Source: an uncultured Clostridia bacterium (GTDB lineage Bacteria; Bacillota; Clostridia; Oscillospirales; UBA644). From it: a stretch of 39,760 bases of DNA. This document shows positions 9,561 through 19,295 of this stretch, piece by piece. Position 1 is the first letter of the stretch. Each line of letters starts with the position of its first letter. Under the pieces are notes generated by a model. The model had not been told where the DNA came from, made no database searches, and was given only the letters and a program-made list of their open reading frames with translations. Location of the stretch: positions 1 to 39,760 of the forward strand of contig CALWNV010000009.1 in the NCBI GenBank assembly GCA_944382895.1, given 5' to 3'. The position numbers were made by a program, and so were the translations under genes.

Positions 9561-10472
9561 TCAGTCCTTCATTGTCAGATATAATACCGCTTTCTGTGCG
9601 TGAAGTCTGTTTTCGGCTTCATCAAAAATTTCTCCGGCATGTTTTTCAAAAACTTCTTCGGTGATCTCTTCACCTTTATGTGCCGGAAGACAATGCTGAA
9701 CCATGCATTCGGGGTTTGCGACGTCGAGCAGCTCCTTATTTACGCAAAAACTCTTAAAAGCTTTTTTACGGAGTTCGGCTTCGTCTTCCATTCCCATGCT
9801 TGACCATACATCGGTAAATATAACATCGGCGTTTTTTGCGGCTGAAACTGTATCATGTGTCAATTCAAACATGCCATCAAAACTGTTCGCAAATTCAATG
9901 ATGTGTTTATGCGGTTCATATCCTTTGGGAGTAGCGACAGAAACGCGCATTCCTGTTTTGAGTGCTCCAACTATAATGCTGTTTGCCATATTATTGCCGT
10001 CTCCTATATAACAGACTTTTAATCCGTCAAATGAGCCTTTATGTTCGCGGATTGTCATAAGGTCTGCAAGTACCTGACAGGGATGACAATAATCAGTCAA
10101 TCCATTTATTATGGAAATCCCGGAATATTTTGCGAGGTCTTCCACATCGGATTGTTTGAAGGTCCTTATCATTATTCCGTCCAGATATCTTCCGAAAACG
10201 CGCGCGCTGTCTTTTATGCTTTCACCTCTTCCAAGCTGAGTGTCACGTGAACTGAGAAAGAGAGCGTATCCACCCAACTGATACATACCTACTTCAAACG
10301 ATACTCTTGTGCGTGATGATGATTTTTCAAAAATCATACCGAGAGTTTTTCCGTTAAGGTTTTTTTTATGCGGAATCCCTTTTTTGAGTTCTTTTTTATA
10401 TTCTGACGCAAGAGTAATTATTTCATTTATTTCGGTGGGAGAAAGTTGTTCCAATGTTAAAAGATGTTTCAT
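9561..10472 (-). CDS. argF: Ornithine carbamoyltransferase
   Basis: A 303-residue enzyme that makes citrulline from ornithine and carbamoyl phosphate. The family motifs are all present: SSRTRVSFEVG (carbamoyl phosphate site), the DYCHPCQ segment, DVWSSMGME (the SMG ornithine loop) and HCLPAHKGEEI with the catalytic Cys. Length matches the anabolic trimeric enzymes (about 300-310). Its ATG overlaps the argD TGA in an ATGA, so translation is probably coupled. It is the last gene of the arginine operon and is followed directly by a terminator. Genes for carbamoyl phosphate synthetase (carAB) are not in the window, so that substrate comes from elsewhere. Confidence 0.97.
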   Translation of the reverse strand: MKHLLTLEQLSPTEINEIITLASEYKKELKKGIPHKKNLNGKTLGMIFEKSSSRTRVSFEVGMYQLGGYALFLSSRDTQLGRGESIKDSARVFGRYLDGIMIRTFKQSDVEDLAKYSGISIINGLTDYCHPCQVLADLMTIREHKGSFDGLKVCYIGDGNNMANSIIVGALKTGMRVSVATPKGYEPHKHIIEFANSFDGMFELTHDTVSAAKNADVIFTDVWSSMGMEDEAELRKKAFKSFCVNKELLDVANPECMVQHCLPAHKGEEITEEVFEKHAGEIFDEAENRLHAQKAVLYLTMKD

Positions 10473-11641
10473 TTTAGAACCTCCGTTAATATTTCAATAC
10501 CTTTATCTATTTCTTCTTTGCTGATAACAAGCGGTGGAAGAAAGCGAAGGGATTTCTTTGCAGTAAGAATGAGCAGTCCTTTATTTACGCATTCTGAGGC
10601 AACTTCCGCTGCTGTTTTTGTTTTAAGGTCCGCACCTATCATAAGACCGAGCCCTCTTATATTTGTGATTTCAGGGATTTGCAAAAGTTTTGCTTTAAGA
10701 TATTCTCCTTTTTGTACTATATTTTCAAGAAACTTTTTATCCGCAACCTTATCGACCACGACATTTGCTCCTGCACAAACAACGGGGTTTCCCCCGAAAG
10801 TAGAACCATGATCCGAATATAAAAGTGTCTCTTTGCATTTATCCGATACAAGGAACGCTCCTATCGGCAGACCTCCGCCGAGGCCTTTGGCAAGAGTTAT
10901 TATGTCAGGATTTATTCCGAAATTTTCAATGCAAAGAAATTTACCTGTTCTTCCGACTCCTGTCTGAACTTCGTCAACGATCATCAGTATATCGTTTTCG
11001 TCACAGATTCGGCGTACGGCACGGATAAATTCCTCGCTGAGAATATTTACTCCGCCTTCACCTTGTATACATTCGATCATTACGGCACATACATGTTTAT
11101 CTATGATTTTTTTAAGATTTTTTTCATCCGGTTCGCAGTAAATAAATCCTTCTGTAAACGGAAAAAATTTATCATGGAACACATCCTGTCCGGTTGCGGA
11201 AAGTGTTGTAACCGTTCTTCCGTGAAAAGAATCTTTGATGGTAATAATAATATTTCTGTCCGAATCTTTTCCGTATTTGTCAAAGGCGTATTTTCTTGCG
11301 GTTTTGATCGCGCCCTCATTTGCTTCCGCTCCGGAATTGCAGAAAAACACTCTGCTCATACCGGTTTTTTTACATAATTTCTCGGCAAGTTGAGACATGA
11401 CAGGGTTATAATAAAGGTTTGAGCAATGCGCGTATTTTTCTGCTTGCTCGCATACCGCTCTTACCCATTCTTTGTCTCCGTAGCCGAGACTGGAGGTTCC
11501 TATCCCTGCCGCAAAATCTATAAATGTCCTACCATCTGTCCCTGTTAGCGTTGCGCCTTTCCCTTTTGTAAACGCAGCGTCAAATTTTTTGTATGTATGC
11601 ATGGTGTATGTCTTGTCCTGTGTTTTTATATCTTCAAGCAT
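10469..11641 (-). CDS. argD: Acetylornithine aminotransferase
   Basis: A class III PLP-dependent aminotransferase that converts N-acetylglutamate semialdehyde to N-acetylornithine using glutamate. From the chosen start it has 390 residues. Visible motifs are FCNSGAEANEGAIK (PLP phosphate), the DEVQTGVGRTG segment, and ITLAKGLGGGLPIG, in which Lys252 should form the Schiff base. I choose ATG 11641 (MLEDIK) because AAGGAAGG lies 7 nt upstream; a longer frame exists back to 11686 but starts well inside argB. With this start, argD and argB overlap by 8 nt (ATGCTTGA). The stop overlaps the argF start. Homologous 4-aminobutyrate aminotransferases are a less likely alternative given the operon. Confidence 0.95.
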   Translation of the reverse strand: MLEDIKTQDKTYTMHTYKKFDAAFTKGKGATLTGTDGRTFIDFAAGIGTSSLGYGDKEWVRAVCEQAEKYAHCSNLYYNPVMSQLAEKLCKKTGMSRVFFCNSGAEANEGAIKTARKYAFDKYGKDSDRNIIITIKDSFHGRTVTTLSATGQDVFHDKFFPFTEGFIYCEPDEKNLKKIIDKHVCAVMIECIQGEGGVNILSEEFIRAVRRICDENDILMIVDEVQTGVGRTGKFLCIENFGINPDIITLAKGLGGGLPIGAFLVSDKCKETLLYSDHGSTFGGNPVVCAGANVVVDKVADKKFLENIVQKGEYLKAKLLQIPEITNIRGLGLMIGADLKTKTAAEVASECVNKGLLILTAKKSLRFLPPLVISKEEIDKGIEILTEVLK

Positions 11642-12515
11642 ATTCAGGCCTTCCTTTATCGTCAAATACAAGTGTTCCGTATCCACCGTCAGAGAACAGC
11701 TCTATAAGTATCGAGTGTTCTGTTCTTCCGTCAAGGATAACGGCTGACCCTACTCCCTCAGCAACCGCGGTACGGCAACATTCTAATTTGGGGATCATTC
11801 CTCCCTGGATTATCCCTTCCGAAGTAAGACGGTCGATATCGGAAAGCTTTATCCGGGGGATAAGAGTATTTTCATCGTTTTTGTTTCTGAGAACACCGCG
11901 GATATCCGTCAGAAGAAGCAGCTTTTCCGCTCCGAGACTCGATGCTATTTTTGCTGCCGCGGAATCCGCATTTATATTATAAGAATGACCATCTTCACCA
12001 CAGGCAACAGTCGCTACTACGGGCAAGTATCCTGATGATATTGCATCGTTAAGTATTTTGCAGTTTACGGATGTTATTTTCCCGACAAAGCCGTAATCAT
12101 TTTTCCCTGTCAGTTTTTTACACATCAGAAGCCCGGCGTCAATGCCGCATAGCCCTATTGCGTGGCCGCCTTCGATATTTATTTTAGCAACCAGATCTTT
12201 GTTGACTTTTCCCGCGAGAGACATTTGGACAATATCCACAGTCTCTTCGTCAGTATATCGGAGACCGTCTATGAAACGGCTTTCTTTGCCCATTTTTTTC
12301 ATCATTTCGTTTATCTCAGGGCCTCCGCCGTGAACAAGAACGACATTTATCCCGCATAATGTAAGCAATATACAGTCCCGAAGGACACTTGTCTGCATTA
12401 TCTCGCTTATCATTGCTGCGCCGCCGTATTTCACGACAACGGTTTTTCCGTAAAATTTCTGAATATAAGGAAGAGCTTCGGAAAGTATTTGCGCTCTTTG
12501 TTCATGTGTGATCAT
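11634..12515 (-). CDS. argB: Acetylglutamate kinase
   Basis: A 293-residue amino-acid kinase family enzyme that phosphorylates N-acetylglutamate. It carries VVKYGGAAM near the N-terminus (ATP phosphate contacts), LVHGGGPEINEMMKKMG (substrate Gly loop), the NINADSAAAKIA segment and GGMIPKLECC near the C-terminus. ATG 12515 is chosen: GAGGTG lies just upstream, whereas the longer frame would need a TTG at 12527 that overlaps this ribosome site. The N-terminus has a short helix (HEQRAQILSEALPYIQKF) of the kind that mediates hexamer formation and arginine feedback inhibition in this family, so feedback control is plausible but inferred. Confidence 0.97.
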   Translation of the reverse strand: MITHEQRAQILSEALPYIQKFYGKTVVVKYGGAAMISEIMQTSVLRDCILLTLCGINVVLVHGGGPEINEMMKKMGKESRFIDGLRYTDEETVDIVQMSLAGKVNKDLVAKINIEGGHAIGLCGIDAGLLMCKKLTGKNDYGFVGKITSVNCKILNDAISSGYLPVVATVACGEDGHSYNINADSAAAKIASSLGAEKLLLLTDIRGVLRNKNDENTLIPRIKLSDIDRLTSEGIIQGGMIPKLECCRTAVAEGVGSAVILDGRTEHSILIELFSDGGYGTLVFDDKGRPEYA

Positions 12516-12557
12516 TATGCACCTCAAAACATATTTTTAAAAGCAGTGTCGAAAGAT

Positions 12558-13775
12558 TCAAGTTCTGTAATCGCCGTTGATTTTTACATAATCATATGTA
12601 AGGTCGCATCCAAAAGCCGTCGCTTTCGATGAACCGTCGTGAAGGTTTACCTCAATTGTAATTTCATCGTCCGAAAGGACTTTTTTTGCTTTTTCTTCAG
12701 AAAACGGTATTCCGGCTCCCTCACGGCATACGCTTATTGATCCTGTTTTTGATATAAACGAGACATCTATTTTTTTTATATCTATTTTTTTACCCGCGTA
12801 GCCGAGCGCACAGAGAACCCGTCCCCAATTTGCGTCTGAGCCAAACATTGCCGCTTTTACAAGAGACGATGATACAACGCTTTTAGCGGCTGTTCTTGCT
12901 GTAGACCCGTTCGGTGCGCCGCATACCCGGCATTCCACAAGTTTAGTCGCTCCTTCTCCGTCACGAGCCATTGCGCGTACGATTTTTGTATTGAGAGCGG
13001 TCAGCGCCTTTACAAATGTTTTATAATCTTTGTTTTTTTCAGTTATTTTCGGATTACCCGCGAGCCCTGATGCCATTATGGAAGCCATGTCATTTGTCGA
13101 TGTATCTCCGTCTATTGTAAGCATATTATATGTGCTTTTCACGCTTTCTTTGAGCGCGCATAAAAGCATCTCGGAAGAAATCGCCGCATCGGTCGTCAGA
13201 AAAGCGAGCATTGTAGCCATATTGGGGTTTATCATGCCTGAACCTTTTGCTATCCCTCCGATGTAGGTGTTTTTACCTCCAAGTTTAAATGTAACGGCGT
13301 ATTCTTTTTTTACGAGATCGGTGGTCATTATTGCCATGGCGGCATCTGAGGATCCTTCAACAGAGAGATTTTTGACAAGTGAAGGGATCGCCTCGGTTAT
13401 TGCGTTTATATTAAGAGGTTGGCCTATGACACCTGTTGAGGCAATAATTATGTCCGATGAATTTATTTTAAGTTCTTTTGCGAGGGCGGCGCATGTTTGT
13501 TCCGCTTTTTCCTCACCGTCGGCGTTGCATGTATTGGCGTTGCCGCTGTTACATATAGCTGCTTGAGCATATCCGTTCATAAGGTTACGTTCCGTTACAA
13601 GAATAGGAGCTCCCTTAACAAGGTTGTTTGTGTAAACGGCGGCCGCATCGCAGATTTTCTCACAATATATTAATGCAAGGTCTTTTTTTTCGGTATTGCG
13701 GCGTATTCCGCAATGTATTCCGGCAGCTTTAAAGCCTTTGGGTTCAGTGATGCCTCCAGCCGTAAAGTTTATCAT
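12558..13775 (-). CDS. argJ: Bifunctional ornithine acetyltransferase / N-acetylglutamate synthase
   Basis: A 405-residue ArgJ protein. It moves the acetyl group from N-acetylornithine to glutamate (cyclic pathway), and many homologues also use acetyl-CoA. The precursor cleaves itself before the nucleophilic Thr of the ATML motif. Here this is Thr188 within GSGMINPNMATMLAF, which fits the normal alpha/beta split. Other hallmarks are ASTGVIGQPL and TIDGDTSTNDM. Start ATG 13775 has GAGGG about 8 nt upstream and lies 26 nt after argC. Its presence and the absence of argA or argE suggest that acetyl groups are recycled. Whether it is mono- or bifunctional cannot be decided from sequence alone. 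Confidence 0.96.
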   Translation of the reverse strand: MINFTAGGITEPKGFKAAGIHCGIRRNTEKKDLALIYCEKICDAAAVYTNNLVKGAPILVTERNLMNGYAQAAICNSGNANTCNADGEEKAEQTCAALAKELKINSSDIIIASTGVIGQPLNINAITEAIPSLVKNLSVEGSSDAAMAIMTTDLVKKEYAVTFKLGGKNTYIGGIAKGSGMINPNMATMLAFLTTDAAISSEMLLCALKESVKSTYNMLTIDGDTSTNDMASIMASGLAGNPKITEKNKDYKTFVKALTALNTKIVRAMARDGEGATKLVECRVCGAPNGSTARTAAKSVVSSSLVKAAMFGSDANWGRVLCALGYAGKKIDIKKIDVSFISKTGSISVCREGAGIPFSEEKAKKVLSDDEITIEVNLHDGSSKATAFGCDLTYDYVKINGDYRT

Positions 13776-13801
13776 TTTTATCCCTCTTTCATGGTTTTAT
13801 T

Positions 13802-14830
13802 TTAAAAATTAAGCGGTATGATGTCAAGCCCCAAAGTTTCATCAATTCCGAGGGCTATATTCATATTTTGGATAGCCTGTCCGGCGGCGCCTTTGACCAT
13901 ATTGTCAATTGCCGAAACTATTATCAGTGTTTGTGTGTGTTCGTCTAAATGTATGGAGATATCACAGTAATTGGAGTTTCTTACGTTTCCGAGACAAGCC
14001 GTAATACCTTCCGGAAGAAACCTAACAAATTTTTCGTTTGAGTAAGCTTTTTCATATGCGGTACGGAGTTCGGTATAGGTTGTTTTCGTTTTAACGTATA
14101 TTGTTGAAACTATACCACGGTTAATCGGCAGAAGATGCGGTGTAAAAGTTACGGCAATAGGTTCTTTTGCGATTTTTGTCAGAGTTTGCTCTATTTCCGG
14201 AGTATGGCGGTGTTTGCCGATATTATACGGTGAAAATGTTTCATTAAGGTCTGTAAAATGTGTTGTCTGTGTCAATTTCCGTCCCGCGCCTGTCGCACCT
14301 GATTTTGAGTCTATTATGATGCCTGAAGTTTCAATGAGTCCTTCATGGAGAACAGGATAAAGACCAAGCACGGCTGATGTCGGATAACATCCGGGATTTG
14401 CTATTATTGTGGCATTTTTTATGTCTTTTCTAAAAATTTCGGGAAGCCCGTAAACAGCTTTTTTATGAAGTTCAGGAGCGATATATTCTTTACCGTACCA
14501 TTTTTTATATTCATCTGCGCTGTCAAGCCTGAAGTCTGCGCCTATGTCTATGAATAAAACACCTTTTTCATAACATTTAACCGCGATCTGTTGACTCAGG
14601 CCGTGCGGAAGCGCGGCAAAAACTACTTCGCAAGTATCAATCACTTCGTCAGCAGATACAAGCCTGTTTTCACATATTTTGCGAAAGGCCGGATATATTT
14701 CGCAAAATTTCTCGCCTTCAAATGAAACCGAGCTTATAGCATGTATTTCGGTTTGAGGATGATATGTCAGAAGTCTGACAAGTTCCGCTCCCGCATAACC
14801 GGTAGCTCCTATTATTCCCGCTTTTATCAT
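13802..14830 (-). CDS. argC: N-acetyl-gamma-glutamyl-phosphate reductase
   Basis: A 342-residue NADPH-dependent reductase that makes N-acetylglutamate 5-semialdehyde. The Rossmann motif GATGYAGAELVRL is at residues 8-20. The catalytic Cys148 lies in IIANPGCYPTSA, and LPINRGIVSTIYV follows in the catalytic domain. The conserved HTPEI/HLLP histidines are present. Length is normal for the type 1 family (about 345). The ATG overlaps the argH TGA by 4 nt, so the two are probably translationally coupled. It precedes argJ by 26 nt. Confidence 0.97.
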   Translation of the reverse strand: MIKAGIIGATGYAGAELVRLLTYHPQTEIHAISSVSFEGEKFCEIYPAFRKICENRLVSADEVIDTCEVVFAALPHGLSQQIAVKCYEKGVLFIDIGADFRLDSADEYKKWYGKEYIAPELHKKAVYGLPEIFRKDIKNATIIANPGCYPTSAVLGLYPVLHEGLIETSGIIIDSKSGATGAGRKLTQTTHFTDLNETFSPYNIGKHRHTPEIEQTLTKIAKEPIAVTFTPHLLPINRGIVSTIYVKTKTTYTELRTAYEKAYSNEKFVRFLPEGITACLGNVRNSNYCDISIHLDEHTQTLIIVSAIDNMVKGAAGQAIQNMNIALGIDETLGLDIIPLNF

Positions 14831-16215
14831 TTCTCGTGTTCCTTCCTGTTCAGTTCAGCCTCAGCTTTTTTTATTTGTTTCAGAACTGCTTCCGGCGCAG
14901 GTCCGCCGGATACTTTTCTTTCTTTTACGCAGTTTTCAAGATTTACCGCGTCATATATATCTTTTTCAAAAAGTAAAGATACGGTTTTATATTCTTCCAA
15001 TGTCAGATCTTCGAGCGTTTTTCCGGTTTCCTCACATAAGCGTACAAGACAACCTACGGATTTATATGCATCACGAAAAGGTACGCCTTTTTTTACAAGA
15101 TAATCGGCGCAGTCTGTGGCGTTTATAAATCCTTTTGCGGCTGCGGCGCGGAGAGTTTTTTTGTTGATTGTCATTGTTTTAAGCATCGGAGTAAATATTT
15201 TTAGACACATCAATAGTGTGTCGCAAATATTGAACACCGCTTCCTTGTCTTCTTGCATGTCCTTGTTGTATGCGAGAGGAAGGCCTTTCATCATTGTTAA
15301 AAGAGTGAAAAGTGATCCATACACACGCCCCGTTTTCCCTCTCACAAGTTCAGCTATGTCCGGATTTTTTTTCTGCGGCATTATGGATGACCCGGTGGAA
15401 TATGCATCGTCAAGCGTTATAAAACCAAATTCGGAGGAGCACCACAATATGATTTCTTCTGAAAACCGGGAAAGATGCATCGCGGTCAGCGATGCCGCCG
15501 CAGCAAATTCTATAAGGAAATCCCGGTCAGAAACGGCGTCAATACTGTTTTCACATATCCCGTCAAATCCGAGAAGTTGAGCAGTCTGCTCTCTGTCTAT
15601 TGAATATGTTGTTGTCGCGAGCGCTCCTGCGCCGAGCGGTGAGAAATTCATACGGGTTTTGCAGTCTTCAAATCTTGAAATATCGCGTAAAAGCATCCAC
15701 GTATATGCCATTATGTAATGTGCGAACGTAACCGGCTGCGCTCTCTGGAGATGTGTGTATGCCGGCATTACATAGTCGGTTGTTTGTTTTGCTTTATCGA
15801 TAATCTCGGAAATAAGTGAGCGTAACGCGGTTATTATCTCCTCTGTCTGTTTACGCATATACAGGCGTATGTCAAGCGCTACCTGGTCATTGCGTGAGCG
15901 TGCTGTATGCAACCTTTTTCCGCTGTCGCCTATACGTTCGGTAAGCAGGGTTTCTATATTCATGTGAATATCTTCTGCATCAACCGAGAAATTGATTTTA
16001 CCCGCATCTATGTCTTTAAGAAGATCATTCAAAGCTGATATTATCTTATCGCTTTCATTCCTATTTATGATCCCGCAGTCTCCCAGCATTTTCGCATGCG
16101 CGAGACTTCCTTCAATATCTTCTTTATATAAACGTCCGTCAAATGATATGGAAGAATTAAAGTCATTTACCTCGCTATCCACGTCTTTTGAAAAACGTCC
16201 TGACCATAGTTTCAT
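14827..16215 (-). CDS. argH: Argininosuccinate lyase
   Basis: A 462-residue member of the fumarase/aspartase superfamily that splits argininosuccinate into arginine and fumarate. The N-terminus (MKLWSGRFSKDVDSEV) is characteristic. Motifs include HTARSRNDQVALD, the HLQRAQPVTF segment with the catalytic His, and the signature GSSIMPQKKNPD with the catalytic Ser. Start ATG 16215 has AAAGGAC about 8 nt upstream. It is 25 nt after the PFL gene and overlaps argC by 4 nt. Unlike the common argGH arrangement, argG and argH are here separated by two non-pathway genes. Confidence 0.97.
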   Translation of the reverse strand: MKLWSGRFSKDVDSEVNDFNSSISFDGRLYKEDIEGSLAHAKMLGDCGIINRNESDKIISALNDLLKDIDAGKINFSVDAEDIHMNIETLLTERIGDSGKRLHTARSRNDQVALDIRLYMRKQTEEIITALRSLISEIIDKAKQTTDYVMPAYTHLQRAQPVTFAHYIMAYTWMLLRDISRFEDCKTRMNFSPLGAGALATTTYSIDREQTAQLLGFDGICENSIDAVSDRDFLIEFAAAASLTAMHLSRFSEEIILWCSSEFGFITLDDAYSTGSSIMPQKKNPDIAELVRGKTGRVYGSLFTLLTMMKGLPLAYNKDMQEDKEAVFNICDTLLMCLKIFTPMLKTMTINKKTLRAAAAKGFINATDCADYLVKKGVPFRDAYKSVGCLVRLCEETGKTLEDLTLEEYKTVSLLFEKDIYDAVNLENCVKERKVSGGPAPEAVLKQIKKAEAELNRKEHEK

Positions 16216-16240
16216 AGTTTATGTCCTTTCATATCAAGCG

Positions 16241-17596
16241 TCAGTTTTTAAGACTTTGTATAGGCGCGGGAATCCTTCCTCCGCGGGAAATAAAGCGGGC
16301 AGGGGAGAATGAATTGATTTCCATGACAGGTGCCGAACCTAAAAGTCCTCCGAAACTTATCTCGTCGCCTACGTGTTTATTATAGGCAGGAATTATACGT
16401 ACAGCTGTTGTTTTACTGTTTACCACACCTATTGCAGCTTCATCCGCTATGAGGGCGGAAATAATATTTTCATCAGTGTCTCCAGGAATTGCGATCATAT
16501 CCAACCCGACTGAACATACTGCGGTCATCGCTTCAAGCTTTTCTATCGTAAGCGCGCCTTTATTCACCGCGTCTATCATTCCGGCATCTTCAGATACCGG
16601 AATAAACGCTCCGGAAAGACCTCCGACTTGTGAAGATGCCATTACTCCGCCTTTCTTTACGGCATCGTTGAGCAGGGCGAGAGCTGCTGTCGTTCCGCAG
16701 GCTCCGCAGCTTTCCAGCCCCATTTCCTCAAGAATGTGCGCGACACTGTCTCCTATTGCCGGAGTAGGAGCAAGTGACAAATCCACAATACCGAAAGGGA
16801 CACCGAGCCTTTTTGAAGCTTCGCTTGCGACAAGTTGCCCCATTCTCGTTATTTTGAACGCGGTTTTCTTTATTGTATCGGCCACGTCGGAAAGGTCGCC
16901 GTCACATTTTTCAAGGGCGGATTTTACAACTCCGGGTCCGGAGACGCCTACGTTTATCATTGTGTCTCCTTCGCCTGCGCCGCAAAATGCCCCGGCCATA
17001 AAAGGGTTATCTTCGACGGCGTTTGCAAAAATCACAAGTTTTGCACATCCGATGGAATTATCTTCTCTTGTGTTATACGCAAGCTGTTTTATTATTTTGC
17101 CCATCATTGCCGCCGCGTCCATATTTATACCTGCTCTTGTCGAGGCAATGTTCACGGAGGAACATACATTTTTTGTTGCAGTAAGAGCTTCCGGTATAGA
17201 GTTTATTAAGGCTGTGTCGCTTGGTGTAAAACCTTTTTGCACGAGGGCGGTAAAACCACCTATAAAATTTACTCCGCATGTGTCGGCGGCGTTTTGTAAT
17301 GCAACAGCAAAAGGAGTGAGATTTTTTTCTCCGCAGGCCGCGGAGATAAGAGCTATCGGTGTTACGGATATTCTTTTATTGATTATTGGGATCCCGAATT
17401 CTTTTTCGATTTCATCTCCTGTTTTAACAAGGTGTTCCGCTTTTTTACAAATCTTATCGTAAATCTTTCTGCAGGAATCTCTCGTATCGGGAGACGCGCA
17501 ATCATAAAGAGATATCCCCATGGTTATGGTACGGATATCCAGATGCTCGTTTGTTATCATATGGATTGTTTCAAGAATATTATCTGTGTCAAACAT
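16241..17596 (-). CDS. PFL/DUF711 family protein (UPF0210)
   Basis: A 451-residue protein of the DUF711/UPF0210 family, whose fold resembles pyruvate formate-lyase. No enzymatic activity is established to my knowledge. It has the usual family length, many Gly-rich stretches ([27 protein letters not shown]) and a Cys-rich spot [10 protein letters not shown] see no glycyl-radical signature of true PFL, so radical chemistry should not be assumed. ATG 17596 ([10 protein letters not shown]) is chosen because family members begin this way; the frame is open further back. The preceding gene is an ACT-domain protein, and this pair is conserved side by side in many Firmicutes. In this genome it sits inside the arginine operon, between argG and argH. 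Confidence 0.9.
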   Translation of the reverse strand: MFDTDNILETIHMITNEHLDIRTITMGISLYDCASPDTRDSCRKIYDKICKKAEHLVKTGDEIEKEFGIPIINKRISVTPIALISAACGEKNLTPFAVALQNAADTCGVNFIGGFTALVQKGFTPSDTALINSIPEALTATKNVCSSVNIASTRAGINMDAAAMMGKIIKQLAYNTREDNSIGCAKLVIFANAVEDNPFMAGAFCGAGEGDTMINVGVSGPGVVKSALEKCDGDLSDVADTIKKTAFKITRMGQLVASEASKRLGVPFGIVDLSLAPTPAIGDSVAHILEEMGLESCGACGTTAALALLNDAVKKGGVMASSQVGGLSGAFIPVSEDAGMIDAVNKGALTIEKLEAMTAVCSVGLDMIAIPGDTDENIISALIADEAAIGVVNSKTTAVRIIPAYNKHVGDEISFGGLLGSAPVMEINSFSPARFISRGGRIPAPIQSLKN

Positions 17597-17630
17597 TATG
17601 TTACCGTCCTGATTTTTATAATAAAATATT

Positions 17631-17657
17631 GTATGGCGCGATAATGTCGCGCCATAC
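17631..17657 (-). terminator. Intercistronic hairpin between ACT and PFL genes (possible attenuator)
   Basis: A perfect 11-bp stem (GTATGGCGCGA with its complement) has a 5-nt loop and begins 6 nt after the ACT gene stop. On the minus strand it is followed by AATATTTTATTATAAAA, an interrupted T tract. It could be a weak terminator or an RNA-processing element that lowers expression of the distal genes relative to argG. Confidence 0.5.
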
Positions 17658-17662
17658 AACCG

Positions 17663-17932
17663 TTATATTTTATGCATGGCGTTAAACAGATCTTCATGCA
17701 TAGTATGTATGACAAGACCCATTTCTTTCCCCAATAAGTCCATTTTATCGATGAAGTCAGTAAACTTTTCATTCATCGCGCTTACATCGGTAATCATTAT
17801 CATTACAAACATGTCATCCATGACTTTTTGCGTAATATCAACTATATTGACATTGACCTTTGCGCATAGCTCGCTTATTTTTGCGATAATACCTACCGTG
17901 TCTTTCCCGATCACCGTTATAACTGCTTTCAT
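17663..17932 (-). CDS. ACT domain-containing protein (UPF0237)
   Basis: An 89-residue single ACT domain. Residues 1-75 hold the beta-alpha-beta-beta-alpha-beta pattern, with [22 protein letters not shown] at the N-terminus and a hydrophobic VNIVDITQ strand. ACT domains usually bind amino acids and act as regulatory modules. Stand-alone UPF0237 proteins have no assigned ligand that I know of. The ATG overlaps the argG stop by 4 nt (ATGA), so it is translationally coupled to argG. It is followed by a hairpin and then by its usual partner, the PFL/DUF711 protein. Its place here makes an arginine- or citrulline-related sensing role possible, but that is inference. Confidence 0.9.
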   Translation of the reverse strand: MKAVITVIGKDTVGIIAKISELCAKVNVNIVDITQKVMDDMFVMIMITDVSAMNEKFTDFIDKMDLLGKEMGLVIHTMHEDLFNAMHKI

Positions 17933-19155
17933 TTATTGTTACCTCTTTTTTGGTCAAGTAGAGCCTTTACTTTTATCGGAAGTCCAAACAGGTTTATGAA
18001 TCCGGCGCTGTCTTTTTGGTTATAGACTTCGTCTTCTCCGAAGGTTGCAACTTCTTCATCATAAAGAGTAAACGGCGAGGTTATTCCCGCAGGGATTATA
18101 TTACCTTTATAAAGTTTAAGACGTACGTCTCCTGTAACGGTTTTCTGTGTTTCGTCGACAAATGCCGAAAGCGCTTCGCGAAGGGGAGTAAACCACTGCC
18201 CGTAATATACAAGATCCGCAAATTTATGCGCAAGTTCTTGCTTGCAATGAAGTGTGTCACGGTCAAGACAGATAGTTTCCAGAAGTTCATGCGCTGCGTA
18301 AAGGATTGTCCCTCCCGGAGTTTCATATACTCCGCGTGATTTCATGCCTACAAGCCGGTTCTCAACCATATCGCATATTCCTATACCGTTTTCACCGCCC
18401 AGTTTATTTAGCTTTTTCAGTAATTCTGTGCTTTCTGTTTTTTCACCGTTAAGCATTACCGGGATACCTTTATCAAAACTGAGCGTAATGTATGTCGGTT
18501 TGTCGGGTGCTTTTTCCGGAGTAACACCCATTTCAAGGATTTTATCATACATCGGCTCGTTTGCCGGATCTTCGAGATCAAGCCCCTCATGAGACAGATG
18601 CCATATGTTCTTATCCTTGGAATAATTTGTTTCTCTGCTTATTTTGAGAGGTATATTATGCGCTTCGGCATAATCTATCTCTTCGTCACGGCTTTTCAAA
18701 TCCCATATACGCCATGGAGCAATTATCTCCATGTCAGGCGCGAAAGCTTTTATAGTAAGCTCAAAGCGGACCTGGTCGTTACCCTTTCCCGTGCAGCCGT
18801 GGCATATCGCATCTGCACCTTCTTTTTTTGCAATCTCTACTATTCTTTTTGCGATTATCGGGCGTGCAAAAGATGTTCCGAGAAGGTATTTATTTTCATA
18901 GATCGCTCCGGCTTTCATGGTCGGATATATGTAATCTTCTATAAATTCTTTTGTAAGATCTTCTATATATATTTTAGAAGCTCCTGTTTTGATGGCTTTT
19001 TCTTCGAGCCCCTCAAGTTCATCAGCCTGTCCTACATTGCCGGATACGGCGATTACCTCGCAGTTGTTATAGTTTTCTTTAAGCCAAGGAATTATAATCG
19101 ATGTGTCAAGTCCTCCCGAATACGCCAAAACAACTTTTTTAATTTCTTTTTTCAT
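17929..19155 (-). CDS. argG: Argininosuccinate synthase
   Basis: A 408-residue enzyme that joins citrulline and aspartate with ATP cleavage to AMP and pyrophosphate. The PP-loop [10 protein letters not shown] lies near residue 11. Further motifs are [13 protein letters not shown] and the citrulline/aspartate-binding region around [11 protein letters not shown]. Length is normal for the type 1 bacterial enzyme. The ATG has CGGAGG 8 nt upstream. It is the first gene of the nine-gene arginine operon, with a good promoter and two ARG-box-like operators upstream, and it overlaps the ACT gene by 4 nt. Confidence 0.97.
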   Translation of the reverse strand: MKKEIKKVVLAYSGGLDTSIIIPWLKENYNNCEVIAVSGNVGQADELEGLEEKAIKTGASKIYIEDLTKEFIEDYIYPTMKAGAIYENKYLLGTSFARPIIAKRIVEIAKKEGADAICHGCTGKGNDQVRFELTIKAFAPDMEIIAPWRIWDLKSRDEEIDYAEAHNIPLKISRETNYSKDKNIWHLSHEGLDLEDPANEPMYDKILEMGVTPEKAPDKPTYITLSFDKGIPVMLNGEKTESTELLKKLNKLGGENGIGICDMVENRLVGMKSRGVYETPGGTILYAAHELLETICLDRDTLHCKQELAHKFADLVYYGQWFTPLREALSAFVDETQKTVTGDVRLKLYKGNIIPAGITSPFTLYDEEVATFGEDEVYNQKDSAGFINLFGLPIKVKALLDQKRGNNK

Positions 19156-19179
19156 TTTGATTTCCTCCGGATTTCAATA

Positions 19180-19193
19180 TGTTTAATTATACA
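19180..19193 (-). promoter_or_regulatory. ARG-box-like operator overlapping the argG -10
   Basis: On the minus strand TGTATAATTAAACA matches 11 of 14 positions of the ArgR/AhrC core TGAATWWWWATTCA. It is a near-perfect 16-nt dyad when flanks are included (19179-19194). It covers the -10 element, so binding would block initiation. Confidence 0.45.
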
Positions 19194-19214
19194 TCAAAAC
19201 ACATAAAATTGCAA
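19186..19214 (-). promoter_or_regulatory. Promoter of the arginine operon
   Basis: TTGCAA (19209-19214, 4 of 6), a 17-nt spacer and a perfect TATAAT (19186-19191) on the minus strand. It lies about 30 nt upstream of the argG ATG. Confidence 0.75.
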
Positions 19215-19295
19215 TAGCGAAAGTTAAAAAATATATACAAATATAATATAATCGGCGTCTGTTATTTGTAACTAATTAACAAAATATACTGGTTT

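Noticed and set aside
15116-15580. 154-codon open frame on the plus strand
   Set aside because: It lies fully within argH on the other strand and shows no family motif.
16449-17462. 337-codon open frame on the plus strand
   Set aside because: It is antisense to the PFL/DUF711 gene, has no ribosome site and a composition expected from a shadow of a Ser/Ala-rich coding strand.
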